NCBI GenBank assembly: GCA_958445555.1
Contig: CAUCSW010000046.1
Coordinates: 1 to 5,930, forward strand
Source of the DNA: an uncultured Clostridia bacterium
GTDB taxonomy: Bacteria; Bacillota; Clostridia; Oscillospirales; Acutalibacteraceae
Direction of reading: 5' to 3'
Length of the DNA: 5,930 nt
The notes beneath the pieces were generated by a model that was given only the letters and a program-made list of their open reading frames with translations, made no database searches and had not been told where the DNA came from. Below, one piece after another: positions 1-4,708 of the stretch (within the stretch, counting starts at the first letter, position 1; each line of letters starts with the position of its first letter). The position numbers were made by a program, and so were the translations under genes.

Positions 1-46
1 CTCACCGCCGAGAATTATGATGTTGATCGCCGAGCCTCCGTTCACC

Positions 47-82
47 GCCGCCCACCGCGCACTCTCGCGCGCGACGGGCGGC
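47..82. repeat. Palindromic intergenic repeat, module A, copy 1
   Basis: A 7-bp stem (gccgccc 47-53 with gggcggc 76-82) encloses a CG-alternating core. The 24 bases at 61-84 are identical to 2571-2594, where the same stem-loop is present. The CGCGCGCG core is itself palindromic. I see REP-like properties (short, GC-rich, intergenic, palindromic), but no element family that I can name. Confidence 0.6.
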
Positions 83-103
83 TTCATCCTCGCGCAAACC
101 GCA

Positions 104-139
104 AACCAAAGGGCGGCGCACCTTGCGCGCCGCCCTCAA
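104..139 (-). terminator. Probable intrinsic terminator of the dehydrogenase-phosphatase operon
   Basis: A perfect 9-bp GC-only stem (111-119 with 127-135, 7-nt loop) lies about 50 bases past the phosphatase stop codon. Read on the minus strand it is followed by TTTGGTTTG, a T-rich but imperfect tract. On the plus strand no T tract follows, so the orientation fits termination of the minus-strand operon. The same palindrome recurs at 2542-2566 without a T tract, so it may be a repeat element that also serves as terminator. Confidence 0.5.
111..135. repeat. Palindromic intergenic repeat, module B, copy 1
   Basis: This 25-base palindrome matches 2542-2566 at all but two positions (first base and one loop base). 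In this copy it lies after module A; in the copy at 2542-2592 it lies before module A. It overlaps the probable terminator of the minus-strand operon. Confidence 0.6.
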
Positions 140-184
140 ACCCGAACCGTATGCACTTGCTGCAGCACATTCCGTGCGCCGCAG

Positions 185-973
185 TTAAAGATATTTCATT
201 ATTTCGCCTGCGTCCTTGAGAACCAGATCGGGCTTTTCTGCAGATTTTTCAAGTATCCCGAAGGTGGTTTCTCCGCTCATGACAAGGACCGAGAGTACTC
301 CGGCGTTCAAGCCGCTTTTTATGTCGGTGTAGATCCTGTCGCCGATAACGGCAGTCTCGTCGGGCGTGCAGCCCGCCTTTTCCATCGCAAGCTTTATCAT
401 CAGCGGCGAGGGCTTACCTATGACATACGGCCTTTTACCGGTCGCATTGTAGATCATATCACAAACACTGCCGCAGTCGGGCACATTGCCGTACTCCGTC
501 GGGCAGACATAATCGGGGTTTGTCGCAATGTAGGGAATGTCACGCGCGTTCAGTATGCGGGACACATCGCGAAGCTTGTTGAATGTAAGCTCGGTGTCAA
601 ATCCCATGACCACGCAGTCGGCGTCCTCGTTGCTTTCGGTCAAACTCAGCCCGTTTCGAATGAGCTCTTCCTTGAACGATTCCGTACCGCAGACATAAAT
701 GCGGTCATCTTTGTGCTTTTCACAAAGATATCGGGCGGTCGCCTCGGAGGAGGTCAGAAAATCGTCGGGGGAGGACTCGATCCCCAGCCTTGCGAGCTTT
801 TCAACATAAGACATTACGCTTTTTGAGGAGTTGTTGGTCAGGAATAAATACCTTTTCCCCACGCGCCTTATGTCGGCGAGCAGCTCTTTGGTAAAGTCAA
901 ACAGACGGTCCCCGAGCAGGAGCGTGCCGTCCATATCAAAAAGAAACAGACGGGTATCCTTTATTTGCTGCAT
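185..973 (-). CDS. HAD-IIA family phosphatase (NagD/AraL-like)
   Basis: This is a 262-residue cytoplasmic HAD-superfamily hydrolase of subfamily IIA, predicted to remove phosphate from a sugar phosphate or similar small phosphoester. All four HAD motifs are visible: DMDGT at 13-17 (nucleophile D13, acid/base D15), LTNNS at 45-49, GKPSP with the lysine at 187, and GDR at 211-213 with D217 for magnesium. The C2-type cap lies between motifs II and III. Length fits NagD (about 250) and AraL (about 270). The start is fixed by an in-frame TAA at 980-982, two codons upstream; the nearest Shine-Dalgarno (GGAG, 988-991) is 14 nt away, unusually far. The gene overlaps the dehydrogenase by 13 bases, so translational coupling is likely. 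The true substrate cannot be read from sequence; in Bacillus subtilis the analogous AraL neighbours AraM. Confidence 0.93.
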   Translation of the reverse strand: MQQIKDTRLFLFDMDGTLLLGDRLFDFTKELLADIRRVGKRYLFLTNNSSKSVMSYVEKLARLGIESSPDDFLTSSEATARYLCEKHKDDRIYVCGTESFKEELIRNGLSLTESNEDADCVVMGFDTELTFNKLRDVSRILNARDIPYIATNPDYVCPTEYGNVPDCGSVCDMIYNATGKRPYVIGKPSPLMIKLAMEKAGCTPDETAVIGDRIYTDIKSGLNAGVLSVLVMSGETTFGILEKSAEKPDLVLKDAGEIMKYL

Positions 974-2142
974 ACGCGTTTAACAAACTCCTTTGCCGCA
1001 CGATCGGCATATTCCTCGAGCAATCCGCGATCGTTCAAATAAAAAAGTATCGTGTAGCGGTCCCGCAGCTTGAGTGCCCGCAATACGGCGCGTCGAATCG
1101 CTTCGGGATCAACCGTGACATTGGGAACATTCATTTTGTCGCAAAAACGCTCGACCTCTTCAAAATAAGGCAGATACTTTTCTATCAGGGATTTAAGATG
1201 ACTGTCATCGGTCTCAGAGTAAAGCATTTTATACATATCCGCGATGATCCGCGTTGCTTCGCACACTTCAAGTCCGTGAAGGTTCGGCTTCTGACCGTTT
1301 GCGACACACTCAAGCTCCCAAACATGAGCAATGATGTGTTCCGCGCCGGAGGCAGGGCGGGAGATCCCCGTAAATGCCATGCCGAGACCGGTCACCATAA
1401 AGCCTTCCATAATGTTCTTAATGCATTCCGTTTCGCGCGCCTTGAGGCGATAGCCGTTGGCAAGACATTTGTCGGTCGCTTCTATTACCTCATCGGCTAT
1501 CTCGTGACAGTAGTAATCTTTGTGATAATCGCGCGCCAGCTCCCAATCGAGTATACCGGTGTATTTTCCGAACATATCGCCGATTCCGGCAAGCAGCATA
1601 TCAAACGGGGCATCCTTCATAACATCAAGATCTGCGATTATATATTTCGGAGTCGTGCACTTTATCGTAGCTTTTGTGCCGTCAAACAGTGTCGGCGAAC
1701 CGGCAGAGGCGTATCCGTCCATGGAGGGGGCGGTGCCGGCGATCCCGTAAGGCAGCCCCAAACGATATGATACAACACGGCAAACATCATTTATCACGCC
1801 CGAGCCCACTCCGAGAATAAAATCGGGGTGGGGAGGAAATTCAAAAATGCCGTAATCGGCTGCAGGGTCGTTCAGGTGGATCAGCACATCGCCTATCGCC
1901 CGTGCGTCGGGCAGAACATCCCCGGGCAGGATGTGCTTGTGGGAGAACATACCGTGATCTTTCAATAATTGCTCGGCACGGCTGCCCAGCACACGATATG
2001 TGTTTTCGTCACATACCATATAGATACTGCGATAGTCTTTAAGCAGCTCCGGCAGATGCCTGATCGCACCGCTTTCTATAATGTACTTTTCAAGCGGTGC
2101 ACGGTGAATACCCATGGCACAACTGCATTTTCTTTCTATCAT
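961..2142 (-). CDS. araM: sn-glycerol-1-phosphate dehydrogenase (AraM/EgsA type)
   Basis: The 393-residue product belongs to the iron-alcohol-dehydrogenase-like superfamily, glycerol-1-phosphate dehydrogenase branch. It would interconvert dihydroxyacetone phosphate and sn-glycerol-1-phosphate with NAD(P)H, the step that provides archaeal-type glycerol phosphate. The nucleotide-binding glycine motif GVGSG is at 111-115, followed by a conserved APSMDGYAS segment (138-146). Likely metal ligands are D189 (AGIGD), H269 (SGAEH, with H273 nearby) and H289 (NLHGLEV). Length matches B. subtilis AraM (about 394), a metal-dependent enzyme. An upstream in-frame ATG at 2208 exists, but I chose 2142 because GGAGGG lies 7 nt before it and the family N-terminus starts there. 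It is the first gene of the operon; the phosphatase start overlaps its end by 13 bases. No pcrB-like prenyltransferase gene, the usual consumer of this product, is in the window. Confidence 0.92.
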   Translation of the reverse strand: MIERKCSCAMGIHRAPLEKYIIESGAIRHLPELLKDYRSIYMVCDENTYRVLGSRAEQLLKDHGMFSHKHILPGDVLPDARAIGDVLIHLNDPAADYGIFEFPPHPDFILGVGSGVINDVCRVVSYRLGLPYGIAGTAPSMDGYASAGSPTLFDGTKATIKCTTPKYIIADLDVMKDAPFDMLLAGIGDMFGKYTGILDWELARDYHKDYYCHEIADEVIEATDKCLANGYRLKARETECIKNIMEGFMVTGLGMAFTGISRPASGAEHIIAHVWELECVANGQKPNLHGLEVCEATRIIADMYKMLYSETDDSHLKSLIEKYLPYFEEVERFCDKMNVPNVTVDPEAIRRAVLRALKLRDRYTILFYLNDRGLLEEYADRAAKEFVKRVCSK

Positions 2143-2148
2143 AAAGAT

Positions 2149-2154
2149 CCCTCC
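2149..2154 (-). promoter_or_regulatory. Ribosome binding site that sets the araM start
   Basis: On the minus strand GGAGGG precedes the ATG at 2140-2142 with about 7 nt of spacing. It selects this start over the in-frame ATG at 2208, which would add 22 residues not expected in the family. Confidence 0.85.
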
Positions 2155-2250
2155 GTTTAGATTATTGTTTGCAAAAGCAAGCTTTGTCACGCATAGCGCG
2201 TAAAGCAATGTTTCGTGTCGTCGATGGGGAAATGCAAAAAACCTGCAGAC

Positions 2251-2276
2251 AATAAAAGATCCACAGCGAACCGTGG
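2251..2276 (-). promoter_or_regulatory. UUCG hairpin followed by a U-rich stretch in the araM leader
   Basis: On the minus strand CCACGG-TTCG-CTGTGG forms a 6-bp stem (one G-U pair) with a UUCG loop at 2261-2276, followed by ATCTTTTATT. It could be a weak second terminator or a structural element of the leader. About 20 bases upstream on the same strand is TATAAT (2292-2297), but its -35 region is poor, so I do not call a second promoter with confidence. Confidence 0.35.
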
Positions 2277-2355
2277 CGAGTATATCGGATAATTATATAT
2301 TCGGCGAACGGACCCGAAACGGCATTGGGGGCGGTCAGACCGTGATCGCGTAACG

Positions 2356-2394
2356 AAAAAAAAGAGACGCAAAGCGACTAAGCTTTACATCTCT
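2356..2394 (-). terminator. Strong intrinsic terminator just downstream of the minus-strand promoter
   Basis: On the minus strand a 13-bp stem (2382-2394 with 2363-2375, two G-U pairs, 6-nt loop TTAGTC) runs straight into eight consecutive T (2363-2356). Its 5' arm begins only about 7 nt after the predicted transcription start near 2401. The product of the upstream promoter would therefore be a hairpin RNA of roughly 45 nt, unless readthrough carries on to araM at 2142. On the plus strand there is no T tract, so it does not serve that strand. Confidence 0.85.
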
Positions 2395-2407
2395 GATCTC
2401 CATTGAC

Positions 2408-2435
2408 ATTATAGCATAATTAAGACAAAAGTCAA
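2408..2435 (-). promoter_or_regulatory. Sigma-A-type promoter with extended -10, minus strand
   Basis: On the minus strand TTGACT (2435-2430), a 16-nt spacer and TATAAT (2413-2408) are seen, with TG one base before the -10 (TGCTATAAT). The predicted start is near 2401. It points to the araM operon, about 260 nt downstream, but a strong terminator intervenes. TTGAC and GTCAA flank the promoter as a small inverted repeat (2403-2407 and 2431-2435), a possible operator. Confidence 0.85.
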
Positions 2436-2471
2436 GGCGCAAGTTCCGCCATATCGCATAAAACGCACCCG

Positions 2472-2506
2472 CTCCCTTTGCACCCTGCGCGCCGCTAAAA
2501 AGGGAG
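2472..2506. repeat. Hairpin carrying a partial copy of repeat module B
   Basis: The arms ctcccttt (2472-2479) and aaagggag (2499-2506) pair perfectly. The 19-nt loop contains 2480-2495, identical over 16 bases to 2549-2564. It shows that the module B sequence occurs in more than one structural setting. Confidence 0.5.
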
Positions 2507-2541
2507 GGGTGAGGGAGGAATCATCAGTACAGAGGCAATAC

Positions 2542-2594
2542 CGGCGGCGCACCCTGCGCGCCGCCCGCACACTCTCGCGCGCGACGGGCGGCTT
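2542..2594. repeat. Palindromic intergenic repeats, modules B and A, copy 2
   Basis: Module B (2542-2566; stem 2543-2550 with 2558-2565) is followed directly by module A (stem 2560-2567 with 2585-2592; 2571-2594 identical to 61-84). The two stems share bases 2560-2565, so only one can form at a time. At the left end of the window the same modules occur in the order A then B, about 26 bases apart. Confidence 0.6.
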
Positions 2595-2860
2595 AATGCT
2601 GCCTGCAAACCCAAACCCGCGAGGCGGTACGCCCGCCAACCCCACTCAGCACCTACATCCAACCGTCCGCCGTCTGCATACCGCGCCCGCAGCTTACCGT
2701 CCGCCTGCCTTCCGCTCGACCGTCCGCCCGACAGACCGCCCCCGCTGCACTCGCAAAGCCCGTCGCCGACAGTGGAAAAAACAAGGGTTCATCCCCGCGT
2801 GGTTTAGCACTTTAAAGTATCGAATATGCACAACTCTCGGATAAATACACAATAAATTAT

Positions 2861-2914
2861 TTGTCCTTTTGACAAAAATGACAAACCACTCTTGACAAAC
2901 CGCGCTCGTTGTCA
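2861..2914 (+). promoter_or_regulatory. Cluster of TGACAAA repeats over the liv promoter, candidate operator
   Basis: TGACAAA occurs three times (2870, 2879, 2893), the last being part of the -35 box. Two inverted repeats use the same half-site: TTGTC-5-GACAA (2861-2875) and TGACAA-10-TTGTCA (2893-2914), the second spanning the promoter spacer. A repressor or activator site is plausible. It does not resemble the CodY motif AATTTTCNGAAAATT, and I cannot name the regulator. Confidence 0.4.
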
Positions 2915-2920
2915 TATAAT
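2892..2920 (+). promoter_or_regulatory. Consensus sigma-A promoter of the liv leader and operon
   Basis: TTGACA (2892-2897), exactly 17 nt, TATAAT (2915-2920): a perfect match to the housekeeping consensus. The predicted start is near 2927, about 27 nt before the leader reading frame and about 430 nt before livK. No comparably good promoter lies between here and livK, so the operon probably depends on it. Confidence 0.93.
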
Positions 2921-2953
2921 TCAGTATCATAAAAACGAAAGGGGAAAACAAAG

Positions 2954-3193
2954 ATGTTCGGAACTCACGAAAAACGAACTTCCTATGCTGCCGCTTGTGC
3001 TCATAAGCCGGCCTTTTTCCCTTGCGCTTCCGTGAATAACTACGTAGCTATGGCTATTTCTGCCATAGCTCTTTTTGTATTTTCCGCTATTCGACTTATC
3101 AATATTATTTCGATGATCATTATATCCGTAATAATAGGGATCGTCGTTATAGACAAAAGTGAATACGGTCGCGGGAAGTTGCAGCTTGCGTAG
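2954..3193 (+). CDS. Putative Ile/Val-rich leader peptide (attenuator reading frame) or small membrane protein
   Basis: A 79-codon frame follows a consensus promoter and an AAAGGGG sequence 9 nt before its ATG. I recognise no family. Residues 46-66 contain 11 Ile, 3 Val and 1 Leu in 21 positions, with four ATA codons; the tail reads GRGK before the last few residues. It stops 21 nt before a strong terminator hairpin in front of a branched-chain amino acid transporter operon. From memory, the E. coli ilv leader peptide is also Ile/Val-rich and ends in GRGKA. The inference is a leader peptide whose translation speed reports isoleucine/valine supply. Odd points: it is much longer than the classic 15-35 residue leaders, and a terminator-like hairpin lies inside it (3046-3083). 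The alternative is a real small membrane protein, since residues 31-66 are hydrophobic with one Arg (47). Confidence 0.6.
   Translation: MFGTHEKRTSYAAACAHKPAFFPCASVNNYVAMAISAIALFVFSAIRLINIISMIIISVIIGIVVIDKSEYGRGKLQLA
3046..3083 (+). terminator. Terminator-like hairpin inside the leader reading frame
   Basis: A perfect 9-bp stem (agctatggc 3046-3054 with gccatagct 3062-3070, 7-nt loop) is followed by CTTTTTGTATTTT. It has the form of an intrinsic terminator or pause hairpin, about 120 nt after the predicted start and just before the Ile-rich codons. A translating ribosome would melt it, so it might stop transcription when the leader is not translated, or pause polymerase so that a ribosome can catch up. 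Confidence 0.55.
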
Positions 3194-3230
3194 CAGATCA
3201 AAGAACTGTACTTGAGAGCTTTGCAATTTC
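3175..3230 (+). promoter_or_regulatory. Candidate antiterminator pairing in the liv leader
   Basis: Bases 3175-3184 (GAAGTTGCAG, leader codons 74-77) can pair with 3221-3230 (TTGCAATTTC) over 10 contiguous positions, two of them G-U. This takes the top four bases of the terminator 5' arm and its whole loop, so the two structures exclude each other. A ribosome at the stop codon 3191-3193 would cover 3178 onward and block this pairing. One stalled in the Ile codons, which end at 3151, would leave it free. A second option, 3183-3190 with 3230-3238 (8 bp, one bulge), would trap the terminator 3' arm. Confidence 0.5.
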
Positions 3231-3245
3231 GCAAGGCTCTTTTTT
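3215..3245 (+). terminator. Intrinsic terminator / attenuator upstream of livK
   Basis: A 10-bp stem (agagctttgc 3215-3224 with gcaaggctct 3231-3240, one G-U, 6-nt loop) is followed by a run of T to 3245. It lies 21 nt after the leader stop codon and 112 nt before livK. As no strong promoter follows, transcription of the liv genes should need readthrough here, which makes it a regulatory terminator. Confidence 0.88.
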
Positions 3246-3357
3246 GATAATCGGTCGGCGGCTCGGTCAGCGGCGCCGCACGGCAAACAGAGTTTTGTAT
3301 ATTTCAGTCTTTGCGGCTGTTAATATAAAAGAAATTTTTATAAGCGAGGTAGTAAAA

Positions 3358-4485
3358 ATGAAAAAATCATTAAGATTTGCAGCTACCGTAACGGCAGTCG
3401 CAACAATGATCGCCTGCTTTGCCGGATGCGGCAAAAGCGGAACTAACACGGGGGACGGTACTTATTTCATAGGTGCTACCGGCCCGCTTACCGGTGATAA
3501 CGCTCAGTACGGTATTTCGGTCAAGAACGGAGCTCAGCTTGCAATTGATGAGATCAATGCCGCAGGCGGACTCAACGGCGCAAAATTCAAATTTGAAATG
3601 AGAGACGATAAGGGCGTTGCCGCTGAGGCAGCTACCGGATACGATTCGCTCTTTGATGCGGGTATGCAGATATCTCTCGGCTCGGTCACCTCAGGTGCCT
3701 GCGAGGCTTTCGGAACGAAGGCGGCACAGGACAACCTCTTCTTCATCACTCCGTCTGCTTCGGCGGCTTCGGTTATTGAGACCGGTGACAGCGCTTTCCG
3801 CGTATGTTTCGGCGACCCCGACCAGGGCGTCCTTGCGGCGAAAGAGCTGACTAAAAACTTCAAGAACATCGGTTGCATCTATGACACCTCCGATACTTAC
3901 TCAACCGGAGTCTATGAGGCGTTCAAGGACAAAATGGATAAGCTCGGTGTTTCGTTCAAGACCCAGACATTCGATAAGGAAAATAACAAGGACTTCTCGG
4001 TTCAGGTCGAGGCTCTTAAAGATTGCGACGCAATATTCACGCCTTTCTATTACACTGAAGCGGGACTTGTCGCCAAGGCTTGCGCCAAGAAGGGCTGCGA
4101 GGCTCTCATCTTCGGCTGCGACGGACTTGACGGTGTTAAGACCCAGCTTGACGATACTGTTACCAACCATGTAAAGTACATCACTCCGTTTGATGTGACC
4201 TCTACCGATGAAAAGACCGCCGCTTTCGTAAAGGCTTACAAGGCAGCATATGGCAGTGATCCCGACCAGTTTGCGGCTGACGGATACGACGCGGTATATG
4301 TTGTATACGAAGCAATGAAGGCAGCCGGTGTAAATGATACCGGCATCTCCGCTTCCGACCTTTCCGATCTTGTAAAGGCAGCGATCACCGCAGATTCCTT
4401 CTCATACGCCGGCGTGACCGGAAAGATGACATGGGATGCTTCGGGCGCCTGCACCAAGGTTCCTGTCATCGTCGATGTAAGATAA
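3358..4485 (+). CDS. livK: Branched-chain amino acid ABC transporter, substrate-binding lipoprotein
   Basis: The 375-residue protein is an extracellular solute-binding lipoprotein of the Peripla_BP_6 (LivJ/LivK) family, which delivers leucine, isoleucine or valine to the membrane permease. A lipoprotein signal peptide (KK then a hydrophobic core at 5-22) ends in the lipobox FAGC, with C24 lipidated. A short flexible linker (25-34) precedes the two-lobe domain. Family hallmarks include GPLTG (42-46), GAQLAIDEINAAGGLNG (58-74), SVTSG (109-113) and TPSASA (131-136) of the ligand cleft, YSTG (181-184) and GYDAVYVV (309-316). The start is fixed by GAGG 8 nt upstream (3346-3349) and by the signal peptide; the frame is open upstream to 3244 but without signal-like sequence. 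The exact ligand is uncertain because the family also takes amides and urea; the Ile-rich leader upstream supports branched-chain amino acids. Confidence 0.93.
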   Translation: MKKSLRFAATVTAVATMIACFAGCGKSGTNTGDGTYFIGATGPLTGDNAQYGISVKNGAQLAIDEINAAGGLNGAKFKFEMRDDKGVAAEAATGYDSLFDAGMQISLGSVTSGACEAFGTKAAQDNLFFITPSASAASVIETGDSAFRVCFGDPDQGVLAAKELTKNFKNIGCIYDTSDTYSTGVYEAFKDKMDKLGVSFKTQTFDKENNKDFSVQVEALKDCDAIFTPFYYTEAGLVAKACAKKGCEALIFGCDGLDGVKTQLDDTVTNHVKYITPFDVTSTDEKTAAFVKAYKAAYGSDPDQFAADGYDAVYVVYEAMKAAGVNDTGISASDLSDLVKAAITADSFSYAGVTGKMTWDASGACTKVPVIVDVR

Positions 4486-4510
4486 TCGGCACGGTTTATA
4501 AATTTACCAA

Positions 4511-4543
4511 GCACAGTCGGGGCGTCGGACGCCCCGACTGTGC
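4511..4543 (+). promoter_or_regulatory. Perfect 15-bp intercistronic hairpin after livK
   Basis: Bases 4511-4525 and 4529-4543 are exact reverse complements around a 3-nt loop (CGG). No T tract follows, so it should not stop transcription efficiently by itself. Its position, 25 bases past the livK stop and about 165 before livH, fits an mRNA-stabilising 3' end that would raise binding protein over permease after processing, as known for other ABC operons. Cis regulation or a repeat element are alternatives. Confidence 0.7.
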
Positions 4544-4551
4544 GGCGGTGC

Positions 4552-4652
4552 GTGCCGGAAAGCACCGAAAAGCGGATGGGTCAACGGGACCTTAAAAAAG
4601 CCGCCTGTCGGCGGCCCGGCTTTCCGTAAGGCATTTCGATGCCTTCCGGCAC
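4552..4652 (+). promoter_or_regulatory. Highly structured segment upstream of livH
   Basis: Several stems fit: a 9-bp outer pair gtgccggaa/ttccggcac (4552-4560 with 4644-4652); an 8-bp pair 4556-4563 with 4619-4626; GCCGCC-TGTC-GGCGGC (4600-4615) or the competing aaagccg/cggcttt (4597-4603 with 4617-4623); and a 7-bp UUCG-capped hairpin (4628-4634 with 4639-4645). Some exclude others, so the RNA could switch, but chance palindromes in GC-rich DNA are possible. No known riboswitch or tRNA pattern is seen. Confidence 0.45.
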
Positions 4653-4708
4653 ACACGGACGGGGTTCGGGTACTCCGGTATCCATAACAACAGTTAAGGA
4701 GTAAAGAG

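Larger units (their letters stand above)
2436..2860. other. C-rich intergenic stretch with palindromic repeats, no credible gene
   Basis: This stretch separates the two divergent operons. It contains the module A/B palindromes (2542-2594), a third partial copy of module B (2480-2495) in the loop of an 8-bp hairpin, and a decamer ACCGTCCGCC repeated three times at 2662, 2696 and 2719. Open frames of 80-110 codons occur on both strands, but they are rich in Arg and Pro, run through the repeats and lack a ribosome binding site or recognisable domain. I see no RNA gene here. Confidence 0.7.

Noticed and set aside
17..826. Long plus-strand open frame (269 codons) opposite the phosphatase gene
   Set aside because: It is antisense to a gene with all HAD motifs, starts in repeat sequence, has no domain and no ribosome binding site; it is a codon-bias shadow.
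1198..1770. Plus-strand open frame of 190 codons opposite araM
   Set aside because: It is antisense to a well-supported enzyme gene, with no recognisable domain or start signal.
2143..2401. T-box riboswitch in the araM leader
   Set aside because: No AGGGTGGNACCGCG-type T-box sequence is present, and the terminator is directly after the promoter, not after a long leader.
2542..2728. CRISPR array
   Set aside because: The repeats are few, irregularly spaced and palindromic throughout, without uniform spacers.
2509..2844. Open frames on both strands in the C-rich spacer (plus 2509-2844, minus 2409-2645 and 2694-2951)
   Set aside because: They are translations of GC-rich palindromic repeats, Arg/Pro-rich, without ribosome binding sites; the minus frames also run over promoter sequences.
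2927..3286. Minus-strand open frame of 119 codons opposite the liv leader
   Set aside because: It crosses the consensus plus-strand promoter start region and the terminator, and has no start signal; the Tyr/Asn-rich sequence is the complement of the Ile/Val codons.
3295..3342. Separate livK promoter downstream of the terminator (TTGTAT ... TAATAT) and a 7-bp AT inverted repeat at 3324-3342
   Set aside because: The spacing of 20 nt and poor -35 make a strong promoter unlikely; the AT-rich inverted repeat is weak and probably incidental.
2860..3357. T-box or CodY control of the liv operon
   Set aside because: I found neither a T-box motif before the terminator nor a convincing AATTTTCNGAAAATT CodY site; the Ile-rich leader frame explains the layout better.
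4590..4690. tRNA-like GGTTCG motif between livK and livH
   Set aside because: The motif GGTTCGGG lacks the T-loop consensus that follows, and no acceptor, D or anticodon arm can be drawn.
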